Positions 30,890-40,134 of a stretch of 61,930 nt of DNA are shown here, piece by piece. Position 1 is the first letter of the stretch. Each line of letters begins with the position of its first letter. The notes below the pieces were generated by a model, which had not been told where the DNA came from, did not search any database, and saw only the letters and a list, made by a program, of their open reading frames with translations. Origin of the DNA: Lentisphaeria bacterium (GTDB taxonomy: Bacteria > Verrucomicrobiota > Lentisphaeria > Victivallales > Victivallaceae); contig JAFWBQ010000074.1 of NCBI GenBank assembly GCA_017507125.1, positions 1 to 61,930 on the forward strand, given 5' to 3'. Both the position numbers and the translations under genes were made by a program.

Positions 30890-33220
30890 ATGGCTGTAAC
30901 AGTTCTTAAAAAATATACCGTCACTGAACGGGATATCGCCATGGATGATGCCCTCAAAGGGTATGCTTTTTTCGTTGTCGCAGGCAACATGACACTGCCC
31001 GTCGTCAAGGAGCAGCTTTCCACCATCTTCAACAACGCGCCTGCGGTCTACGGTTATCTTGACGTGCCCTTTCCGCTCCGTATTACCAATCTGATCCCCC
31101 ACAATGACTTCACCGGAGCGGTACAGTTCGATTTCATCTTTGAATCCACCATCGCCGTCAACGAAAAACTGGGGCAGTTCATTCTTCTCAACAGCAGCAA
31201 AGAGAGCTGGAGCGATGAAGAGCTGGGCAAACATGTCTCTGAGGAGCTGAAAAATTCTCTGGCGGTCTGGCTCAGTGAACGCACGATCGCAACTCCCCTT
31301 TCCAATCTGAAAAGTTTCAAAGCCGACTCCTTCACGACGCCGGAGGAGCGCGCTTCTCTGGGGGAAAAACTCCCCGGCTTCATCAAAGGTACATTCAAGG
31401 ATCTGGGTGTGACGCTTCTCAGCAGTGCCGAACCGGATATTTTTGCCGAAAAGGTCAGAGAATTGATGAAATGGTGCGCCGAAAACGGGATCAAACCCGA
31501 TGTGTCAGGCACTGTCATCAACAACAGTCCCACCCTTGAGATCGCCAAAGGAAAACTGGAAGAGATCATCCAGGCAGGCAAAAAAGGCGCCTACAAAGAA
31601 AAGGCCGAAGAACTGACTGCATGGGCAGAAACTCAGGGAATCAAACAGGAAGATGCCTGGGAGATCATCAACAATGCCGGGACTTTGAAAGAGGCTGAAG
31701 CCATTCTTAAAGAAAAAGCCAAAGGCAATGTCATCGTTGATGAGGTCAGAAAACTTAAAGAGTGGGCGCGTTCTCAGGGGTTGAAAGATGAAGATACAGA
31801 AAGCGCTCTTGCAAGCGGCTCCACCATTGCCGGAGCAAAAGCGATTCTTGAGGATATGCTTGAGTATCAGCGCCGTCTGGATACGCTTTTGACCAGAATC
31901 GTCAATGAATGCGGTCTGCCCCGGGGACTGGCTCTTCAGAAACTGGGCGAAGCCAAAGGCAATCTCAGGATCCTTGAAGAGATCGCCAATGAAATTTTCC
32001 GGGTCCATGCTGCGGCTCTTCAGTTCAAGGAGCGCTTCAAGTTTGATGCCATCACCGGCGTCTATGAGGAATTTGAAAACTGCGGCGGTCCCCGCAAGGC
32101 AATGGAAATCTGGGAAAACGCCGAAAAACTCCGGAAAATTATCCCTGAATATGCCCGGAAGTCCATGAAAGAGTGCGTCGCTTTCACCCGGAAGGTTTCT
32201 CCTGAAGTGGTGGAGCAGATGATCAAAGAGTACCGGCCTCCGTGTTCTCCGTGGGGCAAACGCTTCGGCGTGCTGTTTGTCATCCTCCTCTTTGCCGCCG
32301 GGATCTTTTTCGGACTCCGCGCCTTGAGAACCACCTTTGTCCTTGAGATCCTGACCGGCAACGGCGCCGAACTTGAGTCAACTGTTTTCAACGCTTTCGG
32401 CAAGGGGTTTGAGTATAAAAACAACTCTTACAGCATCACATCAAGCAAGGGTGCCAAGCTCCGGTTCATTGATGAACTCAGAGCCAAAGGACATACCGTC
32501 ACCGCTGTTTCCCCTGAGAAATACAGCGTTTCTCTTGCGGCTCCTGCGGGGAACAAAAAGGAAAATTGGAAGGTGGACAGCTCCATGTTCCGCAGTGATG
32601 CCAATTCACTTACCCTCTTCCGCCGCTGTCTCGGCAGCGGCGTCAACGGCGGAAAAGCCGATGTGATCACCATTTCCAGGGAGGAGTTGAACAAGGCTCA
32701 GCAAACTCTTGACGATGCCGGATTCCTCGTCTCTGCCGCTGACGGGCTCGTCACCATCACTGTCAAGACCTCTTCATTCCGGATCCGGACAGCCCCTGAA
32801 GTGGCTCCGGCAGTGAAAGAGATCCTGCGCGGATTCAATATCACCAACCCCGATGAGGTGGTCATGGCGGCAGTTTCCGTCAACGCTCTTCTGGACGCCT
32901 TGTCCCGAGACAGCCGTCTGGGCAAAGTCGAATTCATCGGCAATGAACTCAAGATCAGCGCCCCTGTGATGAATGTTTTCAGCGTGGCGGTGCAGCTCAA
33001 CTCTTCTGCAGAGTATGAAAAGGTGCAGCAGATCATAGGGGGCGTCAAAGAGGTCAGGATCGACTCCGCCAAGCTGGTCGATCACGCCGGTGTAGTCACC
33101 ATTGCCGAATTCAAAATCGGTTCCATGGCCCGTTCCGCCGCACAGCTCAAAGAGCTTATCTGCGGTGCACTTTCCGGAAAAATCAACAATTTCCGCGATC
33201 GTAATGTCAAAGTCAGATAA
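30890..33220 (+). CDS. SPFH-like one-pass membrane protein with helical repeats and paired C-terminal domains
   Basis: 776 aa. Residues ~1-180 resemble an SPFH/band-7-type domain (TGAVQFDFIFESTIAVNEKL, then an amphipathic run ending in FKDLGVTLLSS). Residues 185-325 hold three ~47-residue helical repeats, each with a (K/A/R)W(C/A) and a TL..A element (FAEKVRELMKWCAENG; YKEKAEELTAWAETQG; VDEVRKLKEWARSQG), and a weaker fourth follows. A single membrane helix at 459-477 separates a cytoplasmic N-part from a large external C-part. The C-terminal ~85 residues (AEYEKVQQIIGGVKEVRID...) match the C-terminus of the next gene's secreted product. The SPFH call is by pattern only. AAAGGA precedes the ATG. 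Confidence 0.65.
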   Translation: MAVTVLKKYTVTERDIAMDDALKGYAFFVVAGNMTLPVVKEQLSTIFNNAPAVYGYLDVPFPLRITNLIPHNDFTGAVQFDFIFESTIAVNEKLGQFILLNSSKESWSDEELGKHVSEELKNSLAVWLSERTIATPLSNLKSFKADSFTTPEERASLGEKLPGFIKGTFKDLGVTLLSSAEPDIFAEKVRELMKWCAENGIKPDVSGTVINNSPTLEIAKGKLEEIIQAGKKGAYKEKAEELTAWAETQGIKQEDAWEIINNAGTLKEAEAILKEKAKGNVIVDEVRKLKEWARSQGLKDEDTESALASGSTIAGAKAILEDMLEYQRRLDTLLTRIVNECGLPRGLALQKLGEAKGNLRILEEIANEIFRVHAAALQFKERFKFDAITGVYEEFENCGGPRKAMEIWENAEKLRKIIPEYARKSMKECVAFTRKVSPEVVEQMIKEYRPPCSPWGKRFGVLFVILLFAAGIFFGLRALRTTFVLEILTGNGAELESTVFNAFGKGFEYKNNSYSITSSKGAKLRFIDELRAKGHTVTAVSPEKYSVSLAAPAGNKKENWKVDSSMFRSDANSLTLFRRCLGSGVNGGKADVITISREELNKAQQTLDDAGFLVSAADGLVTITVKTSSFRIRTAPEVAPAVKEILRGFNITNPDEVVMAAVSVNALLDALSRDSRLGKVEFIGNELKISAPVMNVFSVAVQLNSSAEYEKVQQIIGGVKEVRIDSAKLVDHAGVVTIAEFKIGSMARSAAQLKELICGALSGKINNFRDRNVKVR

Positions 33221-33254
33221 TCAATATTTTCAAAAAATATAAAGGAATGAAAAA

Positions 33255-34241
33255 ATGAAAAAAATACTCTTTACTCTCTGCGCTGCCGTTTTGGTTTCCA
33301 TGACAGCTGCTGCCGGAGAAGTGGGCAGCTACTTCGCCATCCAGGTGATCGAAGGCAACTGGAAGGTCATCGAGGATCTTTACACCAAAACCTTCGGCGA
33401 CACCTTCTTTTTCAATGAGAAAAACCGTACCTTTACAGTTAAGGTCTCTCTTGAAAAAAGAAACAAATTTCTGGAAGAACTCAAAAAGAAACATCATCTG
33501 GGCACGACTCAGAACCCCGATGCCTTCACCCTGGTGGTTTTTGATGATGAACCGGTGCTCTACTCCATTGACTCCAGCGCAGTGAACAACATGCCCCAGC
33601 GTCTGATGGAGCTCCAGAAACTTCTGGGCAAAAATATCCGGGGCAACAAGAATGACAAGATCCGCCGTCGCGGTACAGAACTCCCCGGGATCCGCGTGGC
33701 GCTGGAAAAATCAGGCTTTGACGTGGCGATCATCAAGGGCAATATCCTTATTATCACCGAGCGGAAATATCCCCGTGAATTCTTTGTGCCCGATGAGCTC
33801 AGAAAACAGGTCGCTGCCATTTTTGCCCAGCTCCGGATCCCCTGCGAAGTCAAGGGCAACCGCGTCTTCTGCATGGTGACCAACACGCAGCTGCAGAGAC
33901 TTCAGCATGAGATGCTTGCCGGTGGTGCCGTCCATAAGATCACCATTGAAAAGGACAACCTTATCAAACTTCTCCCTGTGCCCACTGTCAGATTCCGTGT
34001 CACCATCTCTTTCAATAACCGTTTTGAGTATGAAAAGTGTATCAAAAAGATCTCCGGAACCGGAAAATTCACCATTACCGATCAGGAGTTCCAGGAGCAT
34101 GACATGGGTTTCAATCTCTGCACTCTGACCATCCGGAGCCGCAAAGCCGGTGCCGCTGAGATCAAAGATGAGATCTGGCGCATGGTCCGCAAAGCGGGTA
34201 CCCGCACCCGGGAACGGGATATCAAGATCGAGAAATTCTGA
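33255..34241 (+). CDS. Secreted protein sharing domains with the SPFH-like membrane protein
   Basis: 328 aa with a clear signal peptide (MKKILFTLCAAVLVSMTAAA). It seems to consist of several ~85-residue alpha/beta units. The last one (FRVTISFNNRFEYEKCIKKI...RDIKIEKF) parallels the C-terminus of the upstream membrane protein (FSVAVQLNSSAEYEKVQQII...RDRNVKVR). The family is not recognised. The shared unit suggests that the two proteins meet outside the inner membrane, by homo- or hetero-assembly. AAAGGA precedes the ATG and the gap to the upstream gene is 34 nt. Confidence 0.7.
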   Translation: MKKILFTLCAAVLVSMTAAAGEVGSYFAIQVIEGNWKVIEDLYTKTFGDTFFFNEKNRTFTVKVSLEKRNKFLEELKKKHHLGTTQNPDAFTLVVFDDEPVLYSIDSSAVNNMPQRLMELQKLLGKNIRGNKNDKIRRRGTELPGIRVALEKSGFDVAIIKGNILIITERKYPREFFVPDELRKQVAAIFAQLRIPCEVKGNRVFCMVTNTQLQRLQHEMLAGGAVHKITIEKDNLIKLLPVPTVRFRVTISFNNRFEYEKCIKKISGTGKFTITDQEFQEHDMGFNLCTLTIRSRKAGAAEIKDEIWRMVRKAGTRTRERDIKIEKF

Positions 34242-34341
34242 GGTCAGCCGGGGAAAATGTTTTCAGCGGTGTCAGAAAAGGTTTTTCAGAGCTTCTTATC
34301 ATACAGAACAACGCTGAAAACAAAAAAGGGAAAAAAATAAA

Positions 34342-35085
34342 ATGAAAAAAAATATTATTCTTCTGCTTTTGCTCCTGGTCGGCTCCTTCTTCTTTGCAGG
34401 ATGTCACACCTGTCCTCCCTATGAGGAGTCAAAAGAGTGCTTCCCCCTTTGCAAAGAGGACCGGAAGGAAAATCTTCTGCTGACACAGGAAAACTGGGAA
34501 AAATTCAAACAGTTCCGTCACATTCCTTACCGCAATGTGAACCTCCCTTTGCTCGACCGGAGCGGCAGGATCATTTCAAGACTTTCACGGCAGATCGTGG
34601 ATGAAATCATCATCCCCTATGTGGAACTTGACAAAGATAATCTGATCCAGATCTATTACCAATTTGTGGCAGATGTCAAAGCCGTTCAGGATCGGCAGGA
34701 TTGTACTCTGGAAAAGGCGTCAGAGCTGGCTTGGCAGGATTGGCTCAATCAACCCGGCGGCGCAGAAAATTGTGCCAAACTTCAGCGGGCGATCCCCTTT
34801 ATCGTGAATATGCGTGCCGAAAATCAGATCTCAAAGGCTCTGGTGAGTGTCGGTGGTGAAGTCACAAGACTGCTCCTTGCTCTTCCCGCCGACATCAAAC
34901 AGTTGATAGGTGAGGCACGCACTGTCGTCGGCTGGATCAAGATATCTCTGGCAGGCGCTCAGATCACCAGGGACCTGACACGCCTGAGTATTGCAAGCTC
35001 CTACCTCTATGTCCTCAAAGCAGATGCAAGCGAACAGGAACAGCAGATCGAAAATTTCGTTGCCAAACTGAATAGCGAAAAGTAA
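34342..35085 (+). CDS. Lipoprotein of unknown function
   Basis: 247 aa. MKKNIILLLLLLVGSFFFAGC is a lipoprotein signal with the lipobox FAGC (the sequence quoted here is split at its Cys). Further Cys residues follow (HTCPPYEES...CFPLC). The rest is strongly helical. The sequence has no family match I can name. Its place after the secreted protein and before a second lipoprotein suggests an envelope-bound part of the same assembly. Confidence 0.7.
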   Translation: MKKNIILLLLLLVGSFFFAGCHTCPPYEESKECFPLCKEDRKENLLLTQENWEKFKQFRHIPYRNVNLPLLDRSGRIISRLSRQIVDEIIIPYVELDKDNLIQIYYQFVADVKAVQDRQDCTLEKASELAWQDWLNQPGGAENCAKLQRAIPFIVNMRAENQISKALVSVGGEVTRLLLALPADIKQLIGEARTVVGWIKISLAGAQITRDLTRLSIASSYLYVLKADASEQEQQIENFVAKLNSEK

Positions 35086-35104
35086 AAGAACAGGAACAAT
35101 CAGA

Positions 35105-35971
35105 ATGAAAACAGTAAATATCGCAGCGCTTATCGGAACACTGGTCATGATGACCGGATGTGTCACCACTGAAGAGAAGATCCGGTTCGGAGTCGACGGA
35201 TACAACCACGGCAGCAAAAAAGATGTGGTCAGGGTGGTTTTCAAGGAACCTGTGGGCGAAACAATCGCGCCTGAACATCTTTCCCAGCTCAAAGTCTATC
35301 CTGAAACCGCATTGATCAGCAATAAGCGCATGGTGATCCTGACCGGCAGAAAGGGAACTTTTACCAAATTCGGCAGCCATGATGTGGAGATCCGTCCTGC
35401 AGTGGGCTACTCCATGCAGGATGGACAGCGGGTCGGCGCCTACGGATGTTTCGTCAAGCTCGATATGCGTATTGCCGACAATGAAACCGGTGCCTATGTG
35501 GATGGCGGTTCCGGTATTGAACTTGAAGGCGCCAGCGCCGTCAAATACACCAAAAACCGTTTCAACCACCACGGTGTCAACATTGATTACAACGATCTTT
35601 TCAGACGGGCATACAAGATCGCCCTCGACAAACTGGTGCGGCGGGTCAATGAGATCTATCCCATCAACGGCACTGTCTTGAGCATCAAGAACAAAGGGGA
35701 GCTGACCGAGTTCCGCCTTGACCGGGGAACCAACTACGGTATCACCTCCGGAAGCGAGTTTCACGTCTACTACCTTGACGGTGAAGAAAATGTGACCTGG
35801 GTCGGCATCGCCTACGGTCACGTCGGCAAAACCAGTTCACAGGTGACTGTGGCACACTGGAACACCGCCGATCCCGAAGTCGCCGGCGAACTGATGCCCC
35901 GGATCCGCCGCAACGACCGGAAACTGCGCGGCAGACTCTTCTTCGTCTGCCGTACCGCCGGAGATAAGTAA
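35105..35971 (+). CDS. Lipoprotein of unknown function
   Basis: 288 aa. The lipobox is MMTGC after a short hydrophobic stretch (VNIAALIGTLV). The mature part is beta-rich, with FRLDRGTNYGITSGSEFHVYY and WVGIAYGHVGKTSSQV near the end, which resembles the beta-barrel-like modules of flagellar-assembly or CsgG-type lipoproteins, but no assignment is safe. It starts 19 nt after the other lipoprotein gene, with a possible ribosome site in AGGAAC, and is followed by a terminator-like hairpin. Confidence 0.7.
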   Translation: MKTVNIAALIGTLVMMTGCVTTEEKIRFGVDGYNHGSKKDVVRVVFKEPVGETIAPEHLSQLKVYPETALISNKRMVILTGRKGTFTKFGSHDVEIRPAVGYSMQDGQRVGAYGCFVKLDMRIADNETGAYVDGGSGIELEGASAVKYTKNRFNHHGVNIDYNDLFRRAYKIALDKLVRRVNEIYPINGTVLSIKNKGELTEFRLDRGTNYGITSGSEFHVYYLDGEENVTWVGIAYGHVGKTSSQVTVAHWNTADPEVAGELMPRIRRNDRKLRGRLFFVCRTAGDK

Positions 35972-35983
35972 TACACACCAACA

Positions 35984-36007
35984 GGGGAGGAGCTTTTCTC
36001 CCCTCTT
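35984..36007 (+). terminator. Terminator-like hairpin inside the cluster
   Basis: GGGGAG (35984-35989) pairs with CTCCCC (35998-36003), followed by TCTTTT. It may reduce read-through from the lipoprotein genes into the peptidase gene at 36065. Confidence 0.5.
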
Positions 36008-36064
36008 TTGCTGTCCGGGAGCCTGAAACATGTTCCCGGCAGAATCGGGAAAGAGAAAAAGATC

Positions 36065-37309
36065 ATGGATATCAAGATTTGTCCTTCATGCGGCAAAAAA
36101 AACAGCGCATCTGATGTCTGCTGCACCGGATGCTTCACAGTTCTTACCGGGGTCAAGGCTGTTTCACAGGGAGGCGGCGCAGACAATAATGGCGCTGCTG
36201 CCGGTGAGAAGGAGAAAAAGATCCGGTGCCGCGTCTGCGGCAGTGAAAACAGTGCTGAAGCGGAAAAGTGCCGTTTCTGCGGCTCCCGGCTGTATGTGTC
36301 TCCGGTGACAGTGGCTGAAGGGGATGGGTGGAAATGCCGTTTTTGCGGTTGTACGAACTCTTTTGAACTCCGTAAATGTGCCAGATGCGCCATGCCCTTT
36401 GTGAAGGAGTCCCCTTCCGACAGGGGCATCCGGAACGAGACCGGATCTGAAATGCAACTGCCCTGGGCATTTTCTTCAGAAAAACTGCCTCTGAAATTTG
36501 AACTTATCCACAGGGCATTTGAAAAAATCATCAACTCTCCCTATCTCAAACGCATCCCTGAAAGATGGGCGATAGCCCGGGCCATCGAATGTTTTTCCGA
36601 AAAGAAAGATGAGTACAATGCCTACGCCACCATGCGGGGGGGCAAACCGAAAGTGTTTGTGTACAGCGAGTTTCTGCGGGTCACTGTTGCCGTCTGCGCC
36701 GGATATCTGACAGGTATCCGGGGGGAGGAGCTCCTTGAATTTATCCGGAAAGCCTACGCGGGGCATGTGACCATCAACGGGGAAATCATCCAGCAGTCCC
36801 TTGACTCCCTGACCGAAAGTTATCTGACCCATGTGCTTGCACACGAGATCGGACACCATATCAAACGCCACCTTCTCTCTCCACACCTGACTTTGGAAAA
36901 CTTTTGCAGAAACATTCTGAAGGCTCAAAAAGGTTTTGATGATCTTTCCGCAGAGGCTCAGAACAAGGTCATTGAAATGGTAAAGGGGGAATACCTGGAA
37001 GAATATTCCCGGATCATGAATCTCCGGGATCGTGAAGAAGAACGGGAAGCGGATATGGAGGCGATCCAGATCATCCGCGAGATCGGTATGCCCGACTTTT
37101 TCCTTGAAGGGCAGCTTCTGGAAGAGCTGACCATGGCGGCGGCAGATCCGATCACTGTGGAACAGTCTCTGGCAATGGGAACGACACATCCGGCAAGTAT
37201 CGAGCGTCTCAGAACCTTTCTTGAGAGCAACCGGCTTGAACTGGAAAAATCTTTGGTCACCCGGCAGGAACTGCAGGTGTATATGAAATTTGCCGGCACA
37301 GAACTTTGA
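36065..37309 (+). CDS. Triple zinc-ribbon protein with M48-like metallopeptidase domain
   Basis: 414 aa. Three zinc ribbons occupy residues 6-23 (CPSC...CTGC), 55-72 (CRVC...CRFC) and 91-108 (CRFC...CARC). A gluzincin-type peptidase domain follows, with HEIGH at 260-264 and the third ligand Glu328 in REEEREADMEA. The late TTHPASIERLRTF is the element found near the end of M48 (HtpX/Ste24-like) peptidases. There are no membrane segments, unlike HtpX, so it is a soluble cytoplasmic form. The frame is open upstream to 36008, but the first ribbon fixes the start. A target recognised by the ribbons can be guessed but not shown. Confidence 0.8.
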   Translation: MDIKICPSCGKKNSASDVCCTGCFTVLTGVKAVSQGGGADNNGAAAGEKEKKIRCRVCGSENSAEAEKCRFCGSRLYVSPVTVAEGDGWKCRFCGCTNSFELRKCARCAMPFVKESPSDRGIRNETGSEMQLPWAFSSEKLPLKFELIHRAFEKIINSPYLKRIPERWAIARAIECFSEKKDEYNAYATMRGGKPKVFVYSEFLRVTVAVCAGYLTGIRGEELLEFIRKAYAGHVTINGEIIQQSLDSLTESYLTHVLAHEIGHHIKRHLLSPHLTLENFCRNILKAQKGFDDLSAEAQNKVIEMVKGEYLEEYSRIMNLRDREEEREADMEAIQIIREIGMPDFFLEGQLLEELTMAAADPITVEQSLAMGTTHPASIERLRTFLESNRLELEKSLVTRQELQVYMKFAGTEL

Positions 37310-37329
37310 ACAGAAGAGGAGCTTTTCTC

Positions 37330-38505
37330 ATGAGTGATATTACATTGAGCGTCAATGGCTTCAATGCAAATGCCCAAGTCAGTTTTGCAGGCGGCACCGG
37401 AGAACTTGCTAAGGCTTATGAAGCATACGGACGTCTGGGGATGGGAGTCAACCCTGAGTTTGCTGCCGGTATTTTCGCTCAGCACTATCAGAAGGGAAAC
37501 AGTGATCCCCTGCTTGTCTGCAGACTGGGCGAGTGCCTGATCCTCGGCATCGGCATGGCTCAGGATCTTCCCCGTGGAGTGGAACTTTTGAAACGCTCCC
37601 TTGACGCCGGGTGCGCGGAAGCTGCGCTCCATCTGGCGGAGTGCGCTCTTATGGGCATCGGCGGCAGCGCCGACGCAAAGGCGGCAGAGGAATTTCTGAA
37701 AAAGGGAATGGAATTGGGCTCACTTGAGGCAAAGGTGCGTCTTGCCGGACTCCTTTTTGAACGGCAGGGAAAAGATGACCTTTACGCCCGGGAACTTTTC
37801 CGGGAAAGTGCCGCCGCCGGAAGTGCCGCCGCCGCTTTCGCTCTGGGAACTCTCTTTTATTTCGGCATCGGCACCCCCTCTGACGACAGCCAGGCGAGAC
37901 ATTATCTTTCTCAAAGTGCCCAGGCAGGGATCCCTGCCGCCAGAATCCTTCTTGCCGGACTCCTTTTCTACGGCAGGGGTGGTGCAAAAGAGAGTGCCGC
38001 CGCACGGCAGCTTTTGAGCGGTGCCGAAACCGGCAACAGGATCATCGACGGCATTTCCCATACCCTCAAAGGTAATTTGGAATCAGAGGAAAATCATGAG
38101 GAACGGGCCGTCAGCTTCTGGGCGGAAGGTGCCCGGTGCGGTAACGGAGAGTCCCTGCGCCAACTGGGAATGGCCTTTCTCAAAGGCAGGGGCGTCCCCC
38201 GGGATCCCCGCAGCGGCGTGCTGCTGCTGGAGGAGTCTTACAGAAACGCCCCCGATCCTGAAACCGCAGTGGAAATCGCCGAATGCTGCCTGAAGGGGAC
38301 CGGCATGGTTCGGGATTGCAGCAGAGGCTATGATCTGCTCAACTCTCTCAAGGATCAAAGCTCTCCCAGAGTGCAGTTCCTTCTGGGATGCGCCTGTTAC
38401 TGCGGCATGGGGACGGCTCCCGATGAGGTGCGCGGTCTGGAGCTTTTGAAGCGCGCCGCCGCCGCCGGATATGAACCTGCGGCAGAATACCTGAAACGGA
38501 TCTGA
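37330..38505 (+). CDS. Sel1-repeat protein, last gene of the cluster
   Basis: 391 aa. After ~25 residues, at least eight Sel1 repeats follow (for example VCRLGECLILGIGMAQDLPRG; AAFALGTLFYFGIGTPSDDSQ; SLRQLGMAFLKGRGVPRDPRS; VQFLLGCACYCGMGTAPDEVR). No signal peptide is present, so it is a cytoplasmic scaffold, unlike the exported Sel1 protein at 28182. GAGGAG lies 10 nt before ATG 37330. It follows the M48-like gene after 20 nt and ends at a strong terminator. Confidence 0.85.
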   Translation: MSDITLSVNGFNANAQVSFAGGTGELAKAYEAYGRLGMGVNPEFAAGIFAQHYQKGNSDPLLVCRLGECLILGIGMAQDLPRGVELLKRSLDAGCAEAALHLAECALMGIGGSADAKAAEEFLKKGMELGSLEAKVRLAGLLFERQGKDDLYARELFRESAAAGSAAAAFALGTLFYFGIGTPSDDSQARHYLSQSAQAGIPAARILLAGLLFYGRGGAKESAAARQLLSGAETGNRIIDGISHTLKGNLESEENHEERAVSFWAEGARCGNGESLRQLGMAFLKGRGVPRDPRSGVLLLEESYRNAPDPETAVEIAECCLKGTGMVRDCSRGYDLLNSLKDQSSPRVQFLLGCACYCGMGTAPDEVRGLELLKRAAAAGYEPAAEYLKRI

Positions 38506-38528
38506 AGTTTTCAGAAATTTGCTTACGG

Positions 38529-38565
38529 GCACTGCGGCACACATTCAGGTGCCGCAGTGCTTTTT
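38529..38565 (+). terminator. Intrinsic terminator closing the cluster
   Basis: GCACTGCGGCAC (38529-38540) and GTGCCGCAGTGC (38549-38560) form a perfect 12-bp stem, followed by five T. It overlaps the stop codon of the convergent amidohydrolase gene. Confidence 0.9.
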
Positions 38566-39394
38566 ATTTCTCAAGGAGAGCTGTGAATTCAGGGAAGAGC
38601 CTTTCGGCGTTGCCGTGCATGAACTCTTTTTCCGTTTCGCCCCAGTGCCAGGTCTTGCCCACTTCACGGAAGAACATCCGGGTGAAGTTTTCAAGCTCAA
38701 GGATCCTTTTCCAGAACTCAGGTCTGCCGTAGAAGCCGTCGCAGGCGAACATCATACGGGAAGAAAAAGGCTCTTTGAAGCTGGTACGCCGGTCAAGATT
38801 GTGGATCAGCCAGTCATAATCCACAAGCCCCGTGACAGTGCAGCTCACGTTTTTGTAGTAGAAAAGGGATTCAAAGAGCTCATTGACCCACGGAACACCC
38901 ATGTGCCCCTGGATCAGTTTCAACTTGGGGAAGGCGTCGGCAATGGAGTCAAGCATATTAGGCTTCATGTTGCCGGGACCGGTTTTGACCGGCTGGAGCA
39001 GCTGCTCCCGGGTGCGGTGCGAAATGATCCCCACGTGGAAGAGAACAGGCATCCCCAGCGCTTCGGCGCGCTCGTAGATGGGGAAATAACGCTCGTCATC
39101 ATAAGGCCGCGGAGGACGGATGGCTTTCAAAGCGGCGAATCCCTGCTCTTTCATGCGGTCGATTTGTTCAGCTCCCTTGAAATAGTCAATGAATCCGAAG
39201 GGCACAAAGAGTCCCGGATAACGTTTCCCCACTTCAAGGACCTCATCATCATGGGCAAACTCAAATTCAGGCACATACAGATTCAACGGCAGCAGCCAGA
39301 CCTGTTTTACCAAACCGGACTCTGCCACCTCATCCAGATGGCGGGGATCGTAGTTGTGGACCAGATGGGCGTGGGTGTCAATAAAATAATCCAT
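38564..39394 (-). CDS. Amidohydrolase (amidohydro_2-type TIM barrel)
   Basis: 276 aa. The metal-binding HXH is in FIDTHAHLVHN at the N-terminus. Further ligands appear in VLFHVGIISHR, LIQGHMGVPW and MFACDGF (final Asp). The family includes decarboxylases and hydrolases acting on small organic acids; the substrate is unknown. AGGAG precedes the ATG. It lies 29 nt downstream of the lytic transglycosylase gene and might be the last gene of that operon. Confidence 0.85.
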   Translation of the reverse strand: MDYFIDTHAHLVHNYDPRHLDEVAESGLVKQVWLLPLNLYVPEFEFAHDDEVLEVGKRYPGLFVPFGFIDYFKGAEQIDRMKEQGFAALKAIRPPRPYDDERYFPIYERAEALGMPVLFHVGIISHRTREQLLQPVKTGPGNMKPNMLDSIADAFPKLKLIQGHMGVPWVNELFESLFYYKNVSCTVTGLVDYDWLIHNLDRRTSFKEPFSSRMMFACDGFYGRPEFWKRILELENFTRMFFREVGKTWHWGETEKEFMHGNAERLFPEFTALLEK

Positions 39395-39423
39395 AAAAAT
39401 CTTCTCCTGTATATGAAGTGTTG

Positions 39424-40134
39424 TTACTTGTTTTTGAATCGTTCCGCAAGGGCGAGAACGCTGTTGACATAGTTGACGACGATATCGGCGTTGCAGTATC
39501 CGTGGCGGGCGGATTTCCAGAAGGAACGGAACTTGAGAAACTGGAGCGCCTCTTCCACGTTACCCTGCCATTTGTCGGGATCAAGTTTCAGTTTGCGGGC
39601 AAGCAATCTTGCATCCAGAACGTGTCCTGCTCCGCCGTTGTAGGCGGCAAGGGCGAATTTGATCCGCTCCTCCGGGTCGGGAACGGAGGAAAAGTACTTA
39701 TACAGCGATGCCAGATGTGCAGTGCCTGACTCCACATTGGACTCCGGATCAAAGGGATCGGCACATTTCTGCTCACGGCAGACAGAAGGCATGAGCTGCA
39801 TCAGACCTTTGCCGCCGTCCGGAGCGGTGCAGCGGGGATCGAAATTGCTTTCCCTGGCGATGATCGCGGCAATAAGTTCCGGGGGCAGATGGTACCTGGC
39901 TGCTTTGGCTGTAATAAGAGCACGGAACTGCTCCGGAACGTCGTCAAGAGTATTTTCCTCATGAGAGGAGTGCTCCGGAAGAGGCGTCGTCAGGGCAAAG
40001 CGCAGTTCCAGATCATATTCTCTGCGGGGCGCAAAGAGCAGCGGCGGGAAAAAAATGTGTACCAGTACGGCACATGCTCCGGCAAGTGCCGGAAGAAAAA
40101 GAAGCGCACGGCAGATGACCGGAAAGAGTTTCAC
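39424..40134 (-). CDS. SLT-type lytic transglycosylase
   Basis: 236 aa. An N-terminal membrane segment (LFPVICRALLFLPALAGACA) is followed by the goose-lysozyme-like SLT domain: IARESNFDP (catalytic Glu), KGLMQLMP, FALAAYNGGAG and the final YVNSVL. It cleaves peptidoglycan with formation of 1,6-anhydro ends and is anchored on the periplasmic side. It starts at GTG in a GTGA overlap with the upstream membrane-protein gene and is therefore translationally coupled to it. Confidence 0.9.
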   Translation of the reverse strand: MKLFPVICRALLFLPALAGACAVLVHIFFPPLLFAPRREYDLELRFALTTPLPEHSSHEENTLDDVPEQFRALITAKAARYHLPPELIAAIIARESNFDPRCTAPDGGKGLMQLMPSVCREQKCADPFDPESNVESGTAHLASLYKYFSSVPDPEERIKFALAAYNGGAGHVLDARLLARKLKLDPDKWQGNVEEALQFLKFRSFWKSARHGYCNADIVVNYVNSVLALAERFKNK

